Part shown: positions 49,701 through 56,662 of the stretch, one piece after another
How the letters are laid out: every line of letters starts with the position of its first letter
Numbering within the stretch: the stretch's first letter is position 1
Source: an uncultured Bacteroidota bacterium
Lineage (GTDB): Bacteria > Bacteroidota > Bacteroidia > Flavobacteriales > Flavobacteriaceae
Length of the DNA: 64,000 nt
Direction: 5' to 3'
NCBI GenBank assembly: GCA_902546725.1
Contig: CACCLB010000003.1
Location: forward strand, 1-64,000
Notes under the pieces: model-generated
Seen by the model: the letters and a program-made list of their open reading frames with translations, nothing else
Databases searched by the model: none
Told to the model about the DNA's origin: nothing
Position numbers and translations under genes: made by a program

Positions 49701-50380
49701 ACTGGCTCATATACAACACTTTTATCCGTAAATGATTTATCAGGAATTAATGAATAGGCATTATTCCCCCAAACTTGAAGCGTTCCATCTTGTTTTAAAC
49801 CAACAGATGTTTTATAAAATGTTTGAATTTTCTTCCACTTATTGTCAGTGTCATCATATTTAATCCTACCAAGCGTATCACCAACCTTGGTCCCTGTTTC
49901 TGGTATATCAAATAATTGATCCGGTAATACAGAAAAACTTCTGGGAGTTTGAATTTCAACAATCCCCTGGCCAGAGTTAATTGAGTTAGAAACAAAAGAC
50001 CACCTAAAATAATACTTCGTATTAGGCACTAATCCATCTTGTTTAAAGTAAAATGTTTTTAGGTTAAAGTCATCACCACTAGTAACTGAACCTATTTCTG
50101 ATTTTGACAAATTATTTGGATTCTGACCAAAATAAAATTCTACTTTACCATCAATTAGTAATTTTCGACTTTTATTTATCTCAATTGCAATTTTAACACG
50201 CTCAGATCTTATCTCAGATTTAGAACGATCATAATTAATAGTAAAATTTGTTTGAATGCCAGTAAAACCATAATCAAATTGGCCCTTTTCGTAAATTTGT
50301 GCCTTAAGACCATAGATCGGAAGCATCAATGTAATGATTAAAAATGATCTAAAAAATCCAAAAAAAACGCAAGAGCTCAT
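37778..50380 (-). CDS. Giant (4200 aa) surface protein: RCC1 repeats, TSP3 arrays with novel inserts, cadherin-like domain, gliding motility-associated (type B) C-terminal domain
   Basis: Signal peptide; many DxDxDG TSP3 repeats (DTDGDGIGDNSDPD); RCC1 blades (LYAWGDNDLGSLGDGS, IYTWGGRNNEGQLGYGS); C-terminus FFSPNGDGINDNFEIGEIQRYPNNMIWIYDSVGNLVFESKGYDNSWQGTLNGNPLPKGSYLYRVDADG. Confidence 0.95.
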   Translation of the reverse strand: MSSCVFFGFFRSFLIITLMLPIYGLKAQIYEKGQFDYGFTGIQTNFTINYDRSKSEIRSERVKIAIEINKSRKLLIDGKVEFYFGQNPNNLSKSEIGSVTSGDDFNLKTFYFKQDGLVPNTKYYFRWSFVSNSINSGQGIVEIQTPRSFSVLPDQLFDIPETGTKVGDTLGRIKYDDTDNKWKKIQTFYKTSVGLKQDGTLQVWGNNAYSLIPDKSFTDKSVVYEPVTATSVSITIDLDSDNDGYLDRDEDLYVNGEPQSDKNDPNSKPVDSDNNKFFNPNNNDSWYFNWVDGSYTPSGQLTSTLRPIMYSDILELQLGMDPNNMDPRNYDLFQSIRNFRDAPRKIPDTYLDFALTKTSVYAIKENGELWHWGNGSGGNDLWGARSDLNGDLPGGEIDDSMIEKNKQYQYFLEPWNIGSRFNELSKVKVISSSDNFLTPKYPNIFGKENWYDAIVAAINEDGDLFAWGQINGVVINSPLSLGSGRRWKDVKISDGILALSEDGTIHQLAIELYEKVPSSTIDTDNDGVPDSQDAFKYNSRYQYDSDDDGLPNKEEILIGTDYVNSSTDWDTDRDGVSDSEDSFPLDSRYDTDEDEDGVPYKLDFKINQNGQKIFTDNNWDRDGDNIPDGQDAEPDVYGQDDWDYDGDGISNVEEWNRHLDAWNEDTDGDGFKDNEDEFPNSYFYHLDSDNDGLPDALEIENETKYLDPDTDWDSDGDGVKDGIDISKFDSFRRNADDLWKNCSGQNWRECNGYEYFWKFWDLKHDCNGDGRVSREEWEKTDLSCNSITLRDDFPTDNNRSLDSDRDGEDDSVDEDDDNDGYKDIFEEFEVIDENGNLLKVGTNPKSWWDSPERAGKDSDYDRVPDLVEIYGLTISNTIIYPANTNPDDVNSDGDWAWDGWDDWPLDPNIQHDKDLDKLEDWVESRLGTLPYLADTDGDGVDDGEDDFPTKNWNTEPGKFSGTKDTDKDGLSDEYEMANSHIYDYTKADTDGDGFWDCRCEESKFVYYTDFYGNSYWTDNWRWCNQEKENENLTSSNLTSDTLDPDLKNKFIDEGYKTVREILDLNDQKIITIAGFIDQNINNGSCNNYSSSWDQARRFRRKLEIFLWGSWSFDINKNIWVNSKRIKEDKFPNNPNESLDFDNDNIGDNSDPDIDNDGFLNEVDDLDFDRTEHLNTDAPTILNGGLRDDNCNGIYGEDADGDGWYEEVDLWNFDYIGNNKDMDDDGDKFLDVDEIASRTDPLDPTSFPGSGFGDSDYDGLSNNYEIANGSDPNDWDSDNDGISDGWRYPHIPNREQNPINWKIIWQFPSYTSTTTTDIGDEFWFRFEPDGGMSWITKSLTTTYTMSVPEVLNYFKNEFLNTHIDPTMGMINFKDGNNQISSEYFSVTVSGTALILEGRNFDINDITINADKNFFYRASVIVKSENNKISAIDNGTDTWRFHNWKEDIYDTRRGSRDGKIEKCCANWYGFYKGYLEPDLTISSYFIDQFPNDPDEFWDTDGDGIGDNSDPDIDGDGIDNSVDKSPYDPLGALDTDGDGNPDYKDFDDDDDGYLDIDEIYNNTNTKDSNDRPVADSDNDGFSDTFETSRGSNPNLRDTDGDGVSDGYYFIPPDRSTWKVFIQIPSGDLVAKYESEFKLRLHNLNWGGNDWEEKVISITNSVTTGAQILEEFKNFVNGIGPNNNENFSATVSDTRGTGDLNTLIISGSQGDEDRNLYYEASIFLVENGKLIVGKELDHEFHQFKGQFLYPRKTNECCWRFAYNGYKQTNWDESSTVLYDMFPNDANEYWDIDNDGFGDNSDSDIDGDGTSNNIDAAPFDPNDIYDTDGDGVSNSYDPNDDDDNFLDIDDPDPLNYSPTDGGADADGDGFSDTYETNDLKTDPNNWDSDNDGVSDGWKFPQHDYNQNWRFVITTVNSPTSYEVRKGQVFEFRMWDHNNWEAGIDIRVLSEEGDTAYDVLIDLKNKINRHGSIPTNNGDEIFTASVDGNKLIIQGNDQNRNIGIEGSESVINLEGKVIFTRRSWKWDSINEIFYKPRKQTITENNYDKYFYRDGRIHWLDAGGQLLIDMFPNDPNEFWDTDGDGDGDNLDDDDDGDTLSDSYELTPKGEWRRTSNPLMKDTDGDGLEDNDDPIPFRKEETKDTDEDWLGDEIEDWDDDNDGLDDGLEISTSSVNPDSDGDGYSDGERGLFKKYDSDGNWQTVIKLLPTYTTTPTTGLYERYVIHINGWNSENKITIELNTGNTRYSLNELITFFQDEINQKYSTISYTLCCPEIDNQIEEISATISGTDQLIIKGFDQQKNLDIWLDWDWNHNYIRALTSDWWYLNKDQFPNDPTEYHDSDRDKIGDNADPNDDWDSLTDEEELLLGTNPFNGDSDGDWVNDFDDEMPLDPSSRQDSDGDRIPDFRWNDNNGDGRFSLCWGCDDGDPYEVDTDRDGDGILNVNENPDNGGTHPDKYDTDDDGYHDGIDLYPFNPNAHSDFDLDGQADVYDIDDDNDGFSDKDEIYSKTNPNDPNDYPLDDTDQDFMSDLFETYTGTRLTENDSDGDGILDGADAFPTDKYEWIDSDADGAGDFGDDNDDNDEMPDFWEEIGIKYGFYAGHVSTTTWDRYEDLIGAEDEFLKDSDWDQVPDVIERKAAELFKQMFYNGTDQYKRAVWRSHEGISPWDDRDNDGNYSEIIYSEYDCCDDNGQNYRVERYDDWDADGDDIDDKDNAIKSIDFEDWDDDGSKNWEDDHTDNNGHDHYDQAPFDQREHRDRDRDFIGDNNDLDRDGDTIENFKESDKGSDENLIDTDRDGVNDAIDFYAHDPRYSVEDEFENSEKFRLKQIGNSNNWKEISTWNLGQVGSSSAFINNNGELFVLGMNYGSLPFNASKQNQYQGLPLERVYENWNNGISDAFSITTPQKVRGEITWNKISLGKGFGIGTDINNDIYSWGVNLSSQLGIGKPSTFVNFTSPKLYLGDINIISAGDQQVGIINEDGKLRMIGSNDQGQLGTGASPFNYPRELDWSEIEADIEKVKVTFTETQILDSQGYLWAYGDNDFGQLGRGIANTAAENFVAEKVVDQILPTVQISNNWTDIYAYSRQTYAFKSEGNEEYLYAWGNNENYALGVNKNKSDYNNQIPFEPNPVKIEGIIKSEILVTENELQFTPINGGFIFIKEINNSGKGELWGVGENFYTGRFNRFKTPSRIGKINDWVKIHDLKGAIKNIILKRADGSTWGAGDNSNFILTSTPCPDPQSAISTIYLTTKRQKQIFEFELSSQFTGTASISLDLGGFELSTSIGSITTSQIGSTTLITRVSTVTTSVMSIVSQFDSQIANNNEITNSFTISKTQLTNGNYRYRFEAINFKNYNPKKSITDKSQIFTGTVTLTKLIKNISGITTFSVIVNGIEISKEIGAANSKNENQLRSEFYNYVKSELNDKNKFPYPITATAFNDSDDGNKYKLKIERTDFQDLNLTVSLKLSGLSSSTIITNEIQKNYGYDDECNNWLSFHNKLVKIFTKEEFDWKKLSVSKNHVVGLTVTGTIYTWGGRNNEGQLGYGSRNSNPTRGVPKLVASISSMSFKDISASEGMSFGITTSGTLYAWGDNDLGSLGDGSNLDAYQPVTVSSTLKFKKILGGHKFQIAIAENNKVYGWGYQKYGDLGALGKVKSDIVSITSDLSETDEIIKTTPDGEYLLMSQMMKNYIDTKLNFEVAYSKGNFGNGSSFKRSNSSKSNLSGKSSKSQVNSSKMMSVGKWKVKKKAPAFKGKSAVSKENQFGGVEMPYNFDLVDVNEKPSNIILSDLNNKLSRKSKETFISSITMEDPDKEYGDILTASIPSNSPNSNRFFIRNEKLYFDSITSKVLVPYEVTIRATDWEGLVLEKVFEILVDDEGQIIIEEVNSEAGVTIYDQRFIDTDGDGFVDADEFLIGTDPFDFRSFPTDIDRDGILDFYDGDIDNDGYLNEDDQFPLNPDEWIDADQDGIGDNLDSDDDNDGIPDIDVNWAENYIIQDLFPNDPNESTDFDRDGIGDNSDPDDDNDGYTDSEDAFPYNPYEWLDSDNDSIGNNEDLDNDNDGFSDFDEIAIGTNPLDPNDFPSDLDGDFVPDVIDFDRDGDGINNDFDNAPDFYNPNQEFVDDENHIKLIFQEFFSPNGDGINDNFEIGEIQRYPNNMIWIYDSVGNLVFESKGYDNSWQGTLNGNPLPKGSYLYRVDADGNGITEYQGWIYLTR

Positions 50381-50616
50381 TTAGAATTGAATGAATAGTT
50401 TTAACAAAAATAAACATAAGTTTATGATTTACATTGGATTTTAAGGCTTTTGTTTCTTTAAATCAACTTAAGATTAGTATTTCAATCTTAGATATCCAAT
50501 TTTTAATTCATAAGTTCAAAAACATATTAAATAAAACAAATTGCAGGTGGATAACAAGCAAAGCTTAGAAACGTATATTTTTTTGTAGACTTTTAAAATT
50601 TTATTATCTTTATGGT

Positions 50617-50862
50617 ATGATTTACTTAAGAAACATTGTAGTTATTGCCTTTATGCTTGTTTTGTCTTCATTTAAAATGTCGTCAGAATTTCAAAGAATA
50701 GTCTATACCTGCACAAATAGTGAAGTTAAATGTTATGTTTTGAAGAATTGCGACAATTTAATTCAAAAATGTAACGTTTATAGAGGTAAAATGTATAAGA
50801 TGAAAGAACAAGACGCCAAGAATCTCGGAAAAGTCCTATGTGATTGTGGTGACATTAAATAA
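50617..50862 (+). CDS. Small secreted Cys-rich protein, 81 aa
   Basis: Hydrophobic N-terminus; IVYTCTNSEVKCYVLKNCDNLIQKCNVYRGKMYKMKEQDAKNLGKVLCDCGDIK. Confidence 0.7.
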   Translation: MIYLRNIVVIAFMLVLSSFKMSSEFQRIVYTCTNSEVKCYVLKNCDNLIQKCNVYRGKMYKMKEQDAKNLGKVLCDCGDIK

Positions 50863-50903
50863 CATTTACTTCAAATAAATAATATCTGATTTATATAATT
50901 TTT

Positions 50904-52400
50904 TTAAAAATTTATAACCTTACTCGAGTACATTTTCCGTTTTTTAAGAAGCATCGGATTATCAAAACGCAACATTTTTGATGAATTTTGGTTCACATCA
51001 GATTCATCTAGCTTATTGGTTCCATTAATTATACCTAAAACCATGTCAAGAATAGGTTCTTCTTCGTTTCCAAGTGTACCCATATTTTGTAAATTTTCCT
51101 TAATAAAATAATCAGGAACAAGGCCAGAAGGGTAATCTACAAATCCTTCGCTGTTTTCAATCTTAAAAACTATAGGCTGCATAGCATATGAATGGTTTGG
51201 ATTGATGGTTTGTCCTTCATTGATATAATCATATATAGTAATGGAGCCAACATTTTTCCCTACGGTTTGCTCACCAACATGTATAACTTCAATGTAGGGA
51301 GCTAATCCATTAATTAATAATTCGCTTGCCGAAGCAGTTTCTGGTGAGGTAATAACAAAAACACGGTTTAATTCTAAAGAGTTTATTGCTTGGCCGTCAG
51401 AAAGGAATGATACAAATCGATTGATGATTTTATCTTTTCCATATTGGTTAATTATTAAAGGTTCAAGTTTTGTATTCCAGTTTTCTTTAGCGAAAATTTG
51501 ATTCTTAAACTGACCGGTAATCATACTTGAAAGTTCCACGCAATTTTGAATTGATCCACCTCCATTGTATCTAAGGTCGAGAATTAAATCATCAATTTCT
51601 TGTGTTTTATACTCCTTAAAAACTTGATTTAAATCATTTCCTCTATCAGATACAAACTGATTGTACATTAAATAACCAATTTTTTTGTTAAAAGTTGCAT
51701 CCCCTGATGACCAGTTCAAAACTTTTGCAACTTGTATTGGATTTATTTTGAAATCTTCTTCCTTGACAAGATCAACCTCTTTAAAATTTCTAGCAATTCT
51801 TCCATTTTCTATTGAAGCCATGTTGAGGGTAATTGAAGGCTGATTTCCATAAAGGAGGGCTTGATAATTTGAAGTTGTTAAAATTGTCCCGCCTACACCT
51901 GTAAAAAGATCCCCTCTTTTTATATCTTTTTCTATTGCATTAGATCCTTCTAGGATATATTTAATATAACCTATTAATTGATTACAATTTTGACATGCAT
52001 ACAATAAACCAAATTCAACACCTGTGGTACTAAATATCCCATCCAAAGTATTTTCTAGTTCCCTGTAATTATCATATATGTAACTGAATCGGTCTTCAGG
52101 ATGTTTTAACTTTGAAAAAAACTCATCAGGATTTGAGTTTGAGCTTATAAATTCGGAATAAGCATCTCCAAATTGAGCAACATCGTCGGAAAGTAGTTCC
52201 ACTTCCTCTTGCCAATAATAATATTCATTTAACCCTTTCCATATAAAATCACTAATTTCAAGTGTTCCATTTTCTAAATCAATAATAGGAAGCTGTGTTG
52301 AGGTTGAGGTGTCGGTGACTTCAAGATTGTCATCCATTGAACAGCCAAATGAAATCATAACATAAAATACAACTAGTCCTAGCAGGAAATTTCTTTTCAT
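50904..52400 (-). CDS. S41 family peptidase lipoprotein
   Basis: Lipobox SFGCSMDD; IDDLILDLRYNGGGSIQNCVELSSMI; VFVITSPETASASELLINGLAPY; VGKNVGS. Confidence 0.93.
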   Translation of the reverse strand: MKRNFLLGLVVFYVMISFGCSMDDNLEVTDTSTSTQLPIIDLENGTLEISDFIWKGLNEYYYWQEEVELLSDDVAQFGDAYSEFISSNSNPDEFFSKLKHPEDRFSYIYDNYRELENTLDGIFSTTGVEFGLLYACQNCNQLIGYIKYILEGSNAIEKDIKRGDLFTGVGGTILTTSNYQALLYGNQPSITLNMASIENGRIARNFKEVDLVKEEDFKINPIQVAKVLNWSSGDATFNKKIGYLMYNQFVSDRGNDLNQVFKEYKTQEIDDLILDLRYNGGGSIQNCVELSSMITGQFKNQIFAKENWNTKLEPLIINQYGKDKIINRFVSFLSDGQAINSLELNRVFVITSPETASASELLINGLAPYIEVIHVGEQTVGKNVGSITIYDYINEGQTINPNHSYAMQPIVFKIENSEGFVDYPSGLVPDYFIKENLQNMGTLGNEEEPILDMVLGIINGTNKLDESDVNQNSSKMLRFDNPMLLKKRKMYSSKVINF

Positions 52401-52747
52401 GATTTTACACTTATATAAATAGAAAGTTTAATGAAAAAATGCTTGATTTTCTATCTATCATCAATTTATGATTATTCAGATACTTATATGAATTGAGAAT
52501 TGATTTTAAACTCTATAAATATACTTAAAATCCATCGAATCATACCAAATGCTACACAAATAGGTTTTTTAGAAAATCAATTGATAAAAACAGAAAATAT
52601 CTTATTGATTTTATGTTGTTTTTAGATGTAAATCAATACGATGAAAACCTTTTACGCTATTTATCCAAAAAATAATCCAAGAGAACAAAAAACTCTAGAA
52701 AATTCTCTAAAATGATTAAGACTGAACCTCTGCTATATCAGATAAAC

Positions 52748-52948
52748 TCACTCATATCGATACAAGTCTCCCTTGGTATCGATATATTCTTTTTTGTCCG
52801 TAAAATAGGTTAAACCTGTTTTTTTGTCAAACACAACATTACTTTCAACATATTCATATCGATCTGTGGCCATCCCATCAGCAATTAAAAGACCTAAAAT
52901 TAAAGAGCCTACAAGGATACTTCCTGCTATTAAAATTGATTTTTTCAT
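52748..52948 (-). CDS. Small single-TM hypothetical protein
   Basis: N-terminal TM and short complete ORF. Confidence 0.5.
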   Translation of the reverse strand: MKKSILIAGSILVGSLILGLLIADGMATDRYEYVESNVVFDKKTGLTYFTDKKEYIDTKGDLYRYE

Positions 52949-53103
52949 TGGTAGATTGATTTTTCTTAAATATAAGAATACAATTATAATTTATTAATTT
53001 TTATTTTGCCTTCTAAAGATTGATTAAATAACACATATATTAACATCCTAATTTATGATTTAGGTTATTTCATCCTATCTTTTCTAGTTTCAAAAAAGTA
53101 TTT

Positions 53104-53553
53104 ATGGAGCATTATGTTGAATGGGGGTATTTGGGGCTTTTTGTTACTAGTTTTTTGGCAGCAACAATAATTCCTTTGAGTTCTGAAATCGTCCTGAGTA
53201 TACTGCTTACAAACGACTATAATTTTATCACATCTTTATCCGTAGCAACACTAGGTAACTGGTTAGGAGGGCTGAGCAGCTATGCTCTTGGTCGCCTTGG
53301 AAACTGGAATTTAATTAGCAGGTATTTTGGTATTGAGCAAATAAAAGTTGAGGCTCTAAAAAATAAAATAGATCAATGGGGTAGCCCACTTGCTTTTCTC
53401 TGCTGGTTACCACTAATTGGTGATGTTTTAGCTGTTGGGTTAGGGTTCTTTAGAGTATCTCTAAATACTGTTGCTATTTGGATGCTAATAGGGAAAGTAG
53501 TCCGCTATCTCCTATGGGGGTTCTTAACCCTTTTGGGAATTTCCTTATTTTAG
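53104..53553 (+). CDS. YqaA/DedA-like membrane protein
   Basis: GLFVTSFLAATIIPLSSEIVL, ATLGNWLGGLSSYALGRLG, WLPLIGDVLAVGLGFFRVS. Confidence 0.92.
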   Translation: MEHYVEWGYLGLFVTSFLAATIIPLSSEIVLSILLTNDYNFITSLSVATLGNWLGGLSSYALGRLGNWNLISRYFGIEQIKVEALKNKIDQWGSPLAFLCWLPLIGDVLAVGLGFFRVSLNTVAIWMLIGKVVRYLLWGFLTLLGISLF

Positions 53554-53574
53554 TAAAGCTTTTAAACAATTGAT

Positions 53575-54186
53575 ATGAAACGCAGTCCTATAGAAGTTTT
53601 TAGTGAATGGGCCGATTTAGACAAAGACTACGGTATGGAAAAAAACCATAAAGAGTCTGTTGAAAATATGATCTCCTTTGCTACAAAGCAGCAAAAACCA
53701 TTTTCATTTATTGATGCCGGCTGTGGAAACGGATGGGTTGTTCGTACAGTATCACAAAATTCGATGTGCATAAAAGCCGAAGGGATAGACGGTTCAGATA
53801 AAATGATAGAAAAAGCCAAATCAATAAACCCTACGCACCACTATAGTTGTGCTGACTTAATGACCTGGAATCCCATTGAGAAAGTGGATCTAGTTCACTC
53901 TATGGAGGTTTTTTACTACCTGGAAAATCCAAAAGAACTCATCCAAAAAATTAGCAATAAGTGGTTAAATCCTGAAGGGCGACTGATTATCGGATTGGAT
54001 TTTTATTTTGAAAATACGGTGTCCCACGATTGGTCCGACAGTTGTGGTATTTCTAATATGGAGCTTTATAGTGAAAATGAATGGGTTGACTTTTTTAAAG
54101 CTGCTGCATTTAAATCCATTGAAAATTGGCGTTTCGGCGCAAAAGAAAACTGGTCAGGTACGCTTATCGTTACAGGTGTTAAATAG
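53575..54186 (+). CDS. Class I SAM-dependent methyltransferase
   Basis: FIDAGCGNGWVVRTVSQ; AEGIDGSDKMIEKAKSI; VDLVHSMEVFYYLENP. Confidence 0.92.
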   Translation: MKRSPIEVFSEWADLDKDYGMEKNHKESVENMISFATKQQKPFSFIDAGCGNGWVVRTVSQNSMCIKAEGIDGSDKMIEKAKSINPTHHYSCADLMTWNPIEKVDLVHSMEVFYYLENPKELIQKISNKWLNPEGRLIIGLDFYFENTVSHDWSDSCGISNMELYSENEWVDFFKAAAFKSIENWRFGAKENWSGTLIVTGVK

Positions 54187-54187
54187 C

Positions 54188-54985
54188 TTATTTTTGGTCG
54201 TAACGTCCAGGAGCAAGGCGTTTACTAAACAGATGGAAGAGTGAATGAGGCAGTACCTTCAATAAGAATACAATCAGTTTAAACGTCTTAGAAGGAACAC
54301 ATACTTTCTTGCCTTTTAATGTCGCCTCAACGGCTTCTTTTGCTACACGACTTGCTTCTTTTTTCATAAATGAGGGTACGCGATCCATCTCTTCTTGTAC
54401 ACCACTAGCGGTATGAAAATTCGTAACCGTATAGCCCGGACAAACAGCCGTAGAGGTTATTCCCCTGTGATTGTAATTGATATTTAAACCCTCACTAAAC
54501 CTATTGACGAATGTCTTAATCGGTCCGTAAAGCGTCTGTATAGTTGAAGGTGGTGCAAATGACGCAACAGAGGATATCATCATGATTTTTCCATCAGCTG
54601 TTTCAAGCATATCTTTTATAAACAACTTGCTCAAGGCAATTACGGCTATCCCTAAAACGCGGATAAACTTTTCCTCGTCTTCCATTGAGGTCTGATCAAA
54701 AGAACCCGCAATAGCATACCCCGCATTATTGACCAGTAGATTAATTTTATGACCCTTATTTCTACAATAATCATAAATTTGTTGCGGAGCTAGAGGGTTG
54801 TGAAGATCGGCAACAATTACATCAATTTTCCCCTCCCCATGAGAGGATAAGCTTGTAGCAGCAGCTTCTAATTTATCCGAATTTCTGGACGTTAGAACTA
54901 AATCAAATCCCCTAATTGCAAGGCATTTAGCAATTTCAAATCCAATTCCAGATGAGGCTCCCGTAATTAAGGCTGTATTTTTCAA
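54188..54985 (-). CDS. SDR family oxidoreductase
   Basis: ALITGASSGIGFEIAK, NNAGYA, MISSVASFAPP, YGPIKTFV. Confidence 0.93.
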   Translation of the reverse strand: MKNTALITGASSGIGFEIAKCLAIRGFDLVLTSRNSDKLEAAATSLSSHGEGKIDVIVADLHNPLAPQQIYDYCRNKGHKINLLVNNAGYAIAGSFDQTSMEDEEKFIRVLGIAVIALSKLFIKDMLETADGKIMMISSVASFAPPSTIQTLYGPIKTFVNRFSEGLNINYNHRGITSTAVCPGYTVTNFHTASGVQEEMDRVPSFMKKEASRVAKEAVEATLKGKKVCVPSKTFKLIVFLLKVLPHSLFHLFSKRLAPGRYDQK

Positions 54986-55109
54986 ATTTCCTTTTTTATG
55001 CTTTCATCAAAGTAAAGCTATATTTTCAATATATCCATTTGAAAAAAAATTGAAAGTTTTTTAGTGTTTTCTTACATTATTGGTCTTTTATAGAATATTT
55101 TTGTTGCAA

Positions 55110-55622
55110 ATGAGTACAATGAAGTTTTTTGGGATTCTTCTTTTTATTTTTTCAGTGCCAAACCTGGTTGGCGGTCAAGTCCTCTACAAAGAATTTATTT
55201 ATGACATGCCTATTGATCAAGCCAAAGAGATTCTTCAAGAAAATTCCAAAACACTTAAAAATATCAACTTTGGAAATGGAACTTCTTATGCGTTCCGCAA
55301 AAGATCTCTAGTTGATCACGATGGTCGTTTGGTGAGTATCAATATTTGGAGTAAAAAAAATCTAAGCTTGTCTCAAGCAACTGCCTACTTAAAAAAAACA
55401 AGAAAGTATTTTGAGTCTATTGATCACAAAACAGTTTACGCGCAAGAAAATTGGTCTGACCCAGTGCTAGTGAAAAAAAATCTACCCTGTATTCGTTTTG
55501 TCGATCCAGATAAAAGGGTGGTCATTGAGATGGACCCAAGAGGACAGGGAAGTGTGTACAATGTGTTTATTACGTTTTATAATTACGATTGGTTTTTAAG
55601 AAAAGCTAATGGAGAAGAATAA
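55110..55622 (+). CDS. Hypothetical secreted protein
   Basis: Likely start MSTMKFFGILLFIFSVPNLVGGQ inside ORF 55080..55622. Confidence 0.65.
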   Translation: MSTMKFFGILLFIFSVPNLVGGQVLYKEFIYDMPIDQAKEILQENSKTLKNINFGNGTSYAFRKRSLVDHDGRLVSINIWSKKNLSLSQATAYLKKTRKYFESIDHKTVYAQENWSDPVLVKKNLPCIRFVDPDKRVVIEMDPRGQGSVYNVFITFYNYDWFLRKANGEE

Positions 55623-55623
55623 T

Positions 55624-56577
55624 TTATAAATCAATGTTAATTCCCAAACCTAAAAGTTCTCTTACTTGGAGCTTTCCAATCAAATCATCATCGTAAAGAA
55701 GATGTAAAATAAAATTTCCAGAGATTTTACTGTTGACCTTAAACCGCATATTAGAATTCCAATCGAAATCAACGTTTTCCGTCTTTTCTAGGTAGTTTAC
55801 ATAGACGCTGAATTTATTTTCCCAGATGATATTTTCCATGATTTCTTTTTTATAAAAACCCGAAATTAATGCTCCAAAAAAGAACTTAGAGCGTTTGTTA
55901 AAGTCAACCCCAAAATATTTACTCTCAGCTTCTAACTCTTGAGTAAACTTTTTAGAAACAATAATCATACGGGCTGAAACCGGAGACATATTCACCCAGA
56001 AATCTTGATTTTTTTTATAGTAAAATCCTAACCCTGCCTGGAGTATAGCAGGCGATAAAAATTGTGAAACCCTTTCTCTAAGCTCTTCTCCGTCTTGATT
56101 GAAAAACTTAAAACCAGGCAACAATTGAGTTTTAAAGTTTAAAAAGCCAGAATAATTCCAGTAAGTATTGATTTGCTTTCCTACGAGGGAGTTAATTTCA
56201 AATCGGTCGTCAGCTTTTTTTAAGTATTTACTCCCCGAAACATACGTAGTGCCTAAAGAGAGTAATAAATTGGAATCCCATACAAGGCCATTTCGATCCG
56301 AATAGTTAAAGTTGTAATCCAGCCCATATAAAAGAGTTAAGGCACTTTCTCCTCCAGAAATCCAATTTGAAAAATACGCCTGATTAAAATTAAAACGAGT
56401 ATTCCCATAAAACTTCATACGCTTACCACCCATCTCGGACTGAATAACCGCATCAAAGGGAAGCAATTCGCCGGGCTCCTCTTCTTCTTGAGCATAAAGA
56501 GTAAAAGAAGATACAAAGCAACTTACCGTAAAGAATATAGAAGGGAGTTTATGAATTAGTTTCTGGAGATGTTTCAA
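55624..56577 (-). CDS. DUF3078 domain-containing protein
   Basis: FNFNQAYFSNWISGGESALTLLYGLDYNFNYSDRNGLVWDSNLLLSLG. Confidence 0.9.
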   Translation of the reverse strand: MKHLQKLIHKLPSIFFTVSCFVSSFTLYAQEEEEPGELLPFDAVIQSEMGGKRMKFYGNTRFNFNQAYFSNWISGGESALTLLYGLDYNFNYSDRNGLVWDSNLLLSLGTTYVSGSKYLKKADDRFEINSLVGKQINTYWNYSGFLNFKTQLLPGFKFFNQDGEELRERVSQFLSPAILQAGLGFYYKKNQDFWVNMSPVSARMIIVSKKFTQELEAESKYFGVDFNKRSKFFFGALISGFYKKEIMENIIWENKFSVYVNYLEKTENVDFDWNSNMRFKVNSKISGNFILHLLYDDDLIGKLQVRELLGLGINIDL

Positions 56578-56662
56578 GATTAGCCAGTTTTAGACGCTAC
56601 TTTCTTTATTTGGTTTAAATTTATAAAAATAAGCATAATCCAAATTACGCATTAATCACGGT

